Below, piece by piece: positions 63,715 to 64,000 of a stretch of DNA of 64,000 nucleotides. Every line of letters starts with the position of its first letter. Positions within the stretch are counted from its first letter, which is position 1. The position numbers and the translations under genes are program-made. This DNA is from Opitutaceae bacterium (GTDB lineage Bacteria; Verrucomicrobiota; Verrucomicrobiia; Opitutales; Opitutaceae): NCBI GenBank assembly GCA_028284385.1, contig JANQRT010000022.1, positions 186,001-250,000 of the forward strand, written 5' to 3'. Below the pieces are notes generated by a model, which was not told where the DNA came from, did no database searches, and saw only the letters and a list, made by a program, of their open reading frames with translations.

Positions 63715-64000
63715 TCAACTTACCGCTATCGAAAGAACCTGTTCTTGAGTTGCCTTGCCAGTATCGTCTATTTCGCCTTTAATTCTTCCTTGGCCCATGG
63801 CGAAGATCCGGTCGCACATTCCTAGGATTTCGGGAAGCTCGCTGCTGACGAGAATGATGGCTTTCCCTTCTTCCGCCAATCGATTGATAAGAAGATAGAT
63901 CTCGTACTTCGCTCCAACATCGATGCCACGAGTCGGTTCGTTGAAGATGATGATATCCGCGTCGCGAGCGAGCCACTTGGCCAGCACGACTTTCTGTTGG
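63715..64000 (-). CDS. Sugar ABC transporter ATPase, C-terminal part
   Basis: The frame runs off the right edge of the window; only the last 94 residues are visible. They include [20 protein letters not shown] (end of the signature motif and Walker B), [20 protein letters not shown] (D-loop), [20 protein letters not shown] (H-loop region with E/S) and a short C-terminal tail ([13 protein letters not shown]). This is the RbsA/MglA/XylG type. It is followed 42 nt later by the fused permease-binding protein, so it is its energy subunit and the operon begins beyond the window. Confidence 0.93.
   Translation of the reverse strand, partial: QQKVVLAKWLARDADIIIFNEPTRGIDVGAKYEIYLLINRLAEEGKAIILVSSELPEILGMCDRIFAMGQGRIKGEIDDTGKATQEQVLSIAVS

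Noticed and set aside
1-64000. tRNA, rRNA, CRISPR or riboswitch
   Set aside because: No cloverleaf, rRNA core, regularly spaced repeats or known riboswitch core was recognised when reading either strand.

Overview
This 64-kb window reads as a bacterial chromosome segment of moderate GC content. Gene content points to Verrucomicrobiota, most likely class Opitutae (inference): a sulfatase, GH42 and GH43 glycoside hydrolases, large exported helical-repeat proteins, a REP-associated transposase relative with the N-terminal style seen in that phylum, and GTAG-headed REP palindromes. No rRNA, tRNA or CRISPR array was seen.

Layout. 1-1.5 kb: an integron remnant, with two AT-rich cassette-like genes running left, an attC-like hairpin between them, and a divergent decayed integrase gene. 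1.5-9.4 kb: cupin, membrane-anchored unknown, L-lactate permease, GlpD, aldo/keto reductase, GNAT. 9.4-13.5 kb: two overlapping paralogous helical-repeat proteins. 13.7-19.9 kb: MOSC protein, an HTH-Clp_N fusion, a lone receiver domain, GH43, an O-methyltransferase and GH42. 19.9-29.2 kb: a tight ten-gene operon headed by a MerR regulator (FAD oxidoreductase, DUF1365, two Cfa-type methyltransferases, DUF1295, desaturase, chalcone-isomerase-like protein, photolyase, 4-TM protein), best explained as a light or oxidative-stress lipid-modification module. 29.5-31.8 kb: sulfatase and a TonB-like protein. 32-36.3 kb: a six-gene operon (coiled-coil protein, 50-aa lipoprotein, RsmI, Ppx/GppA, GNAT, VanZ). 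36.6 kb: a RAYT-like gene that has lost its catalytic residues. 37.7-49 kb: core metabolism (Pgi, IlvD; ScpB-PheA; LpdA-SucB-SucA). 49.2-54.2 kb: a SUI1-family protein and a 1466-residue fusion of a Y-family and a C-family DNA polymerase. 54.2-57.8 kb: a GxxExxY nuclease-like gene inside a palindromic element, RsmG, Tag, an internally deleted inverted copy of that element, and a COG2509 flavoprotein. 57.9-64 kb: a MacB-like ABC pair and a sugar ABC system whose permease and binding protein are fused.

The strongest candidates for something new are (i) the GxxExxY gene in a terminal-inverted-repeat element with a MITE-like deletion derivative 1.3 kb away, both in convergent intergenic gaps and with covarying end hairpins; (ii) the single-chain Pol IV-DnaE polymerase, whose linker is partly encoded by a REP pair; (iii) three GTAG-headed REP pairs with a catalytically dead RAYT relative; and (iv) the transporter with a tethered receptor.
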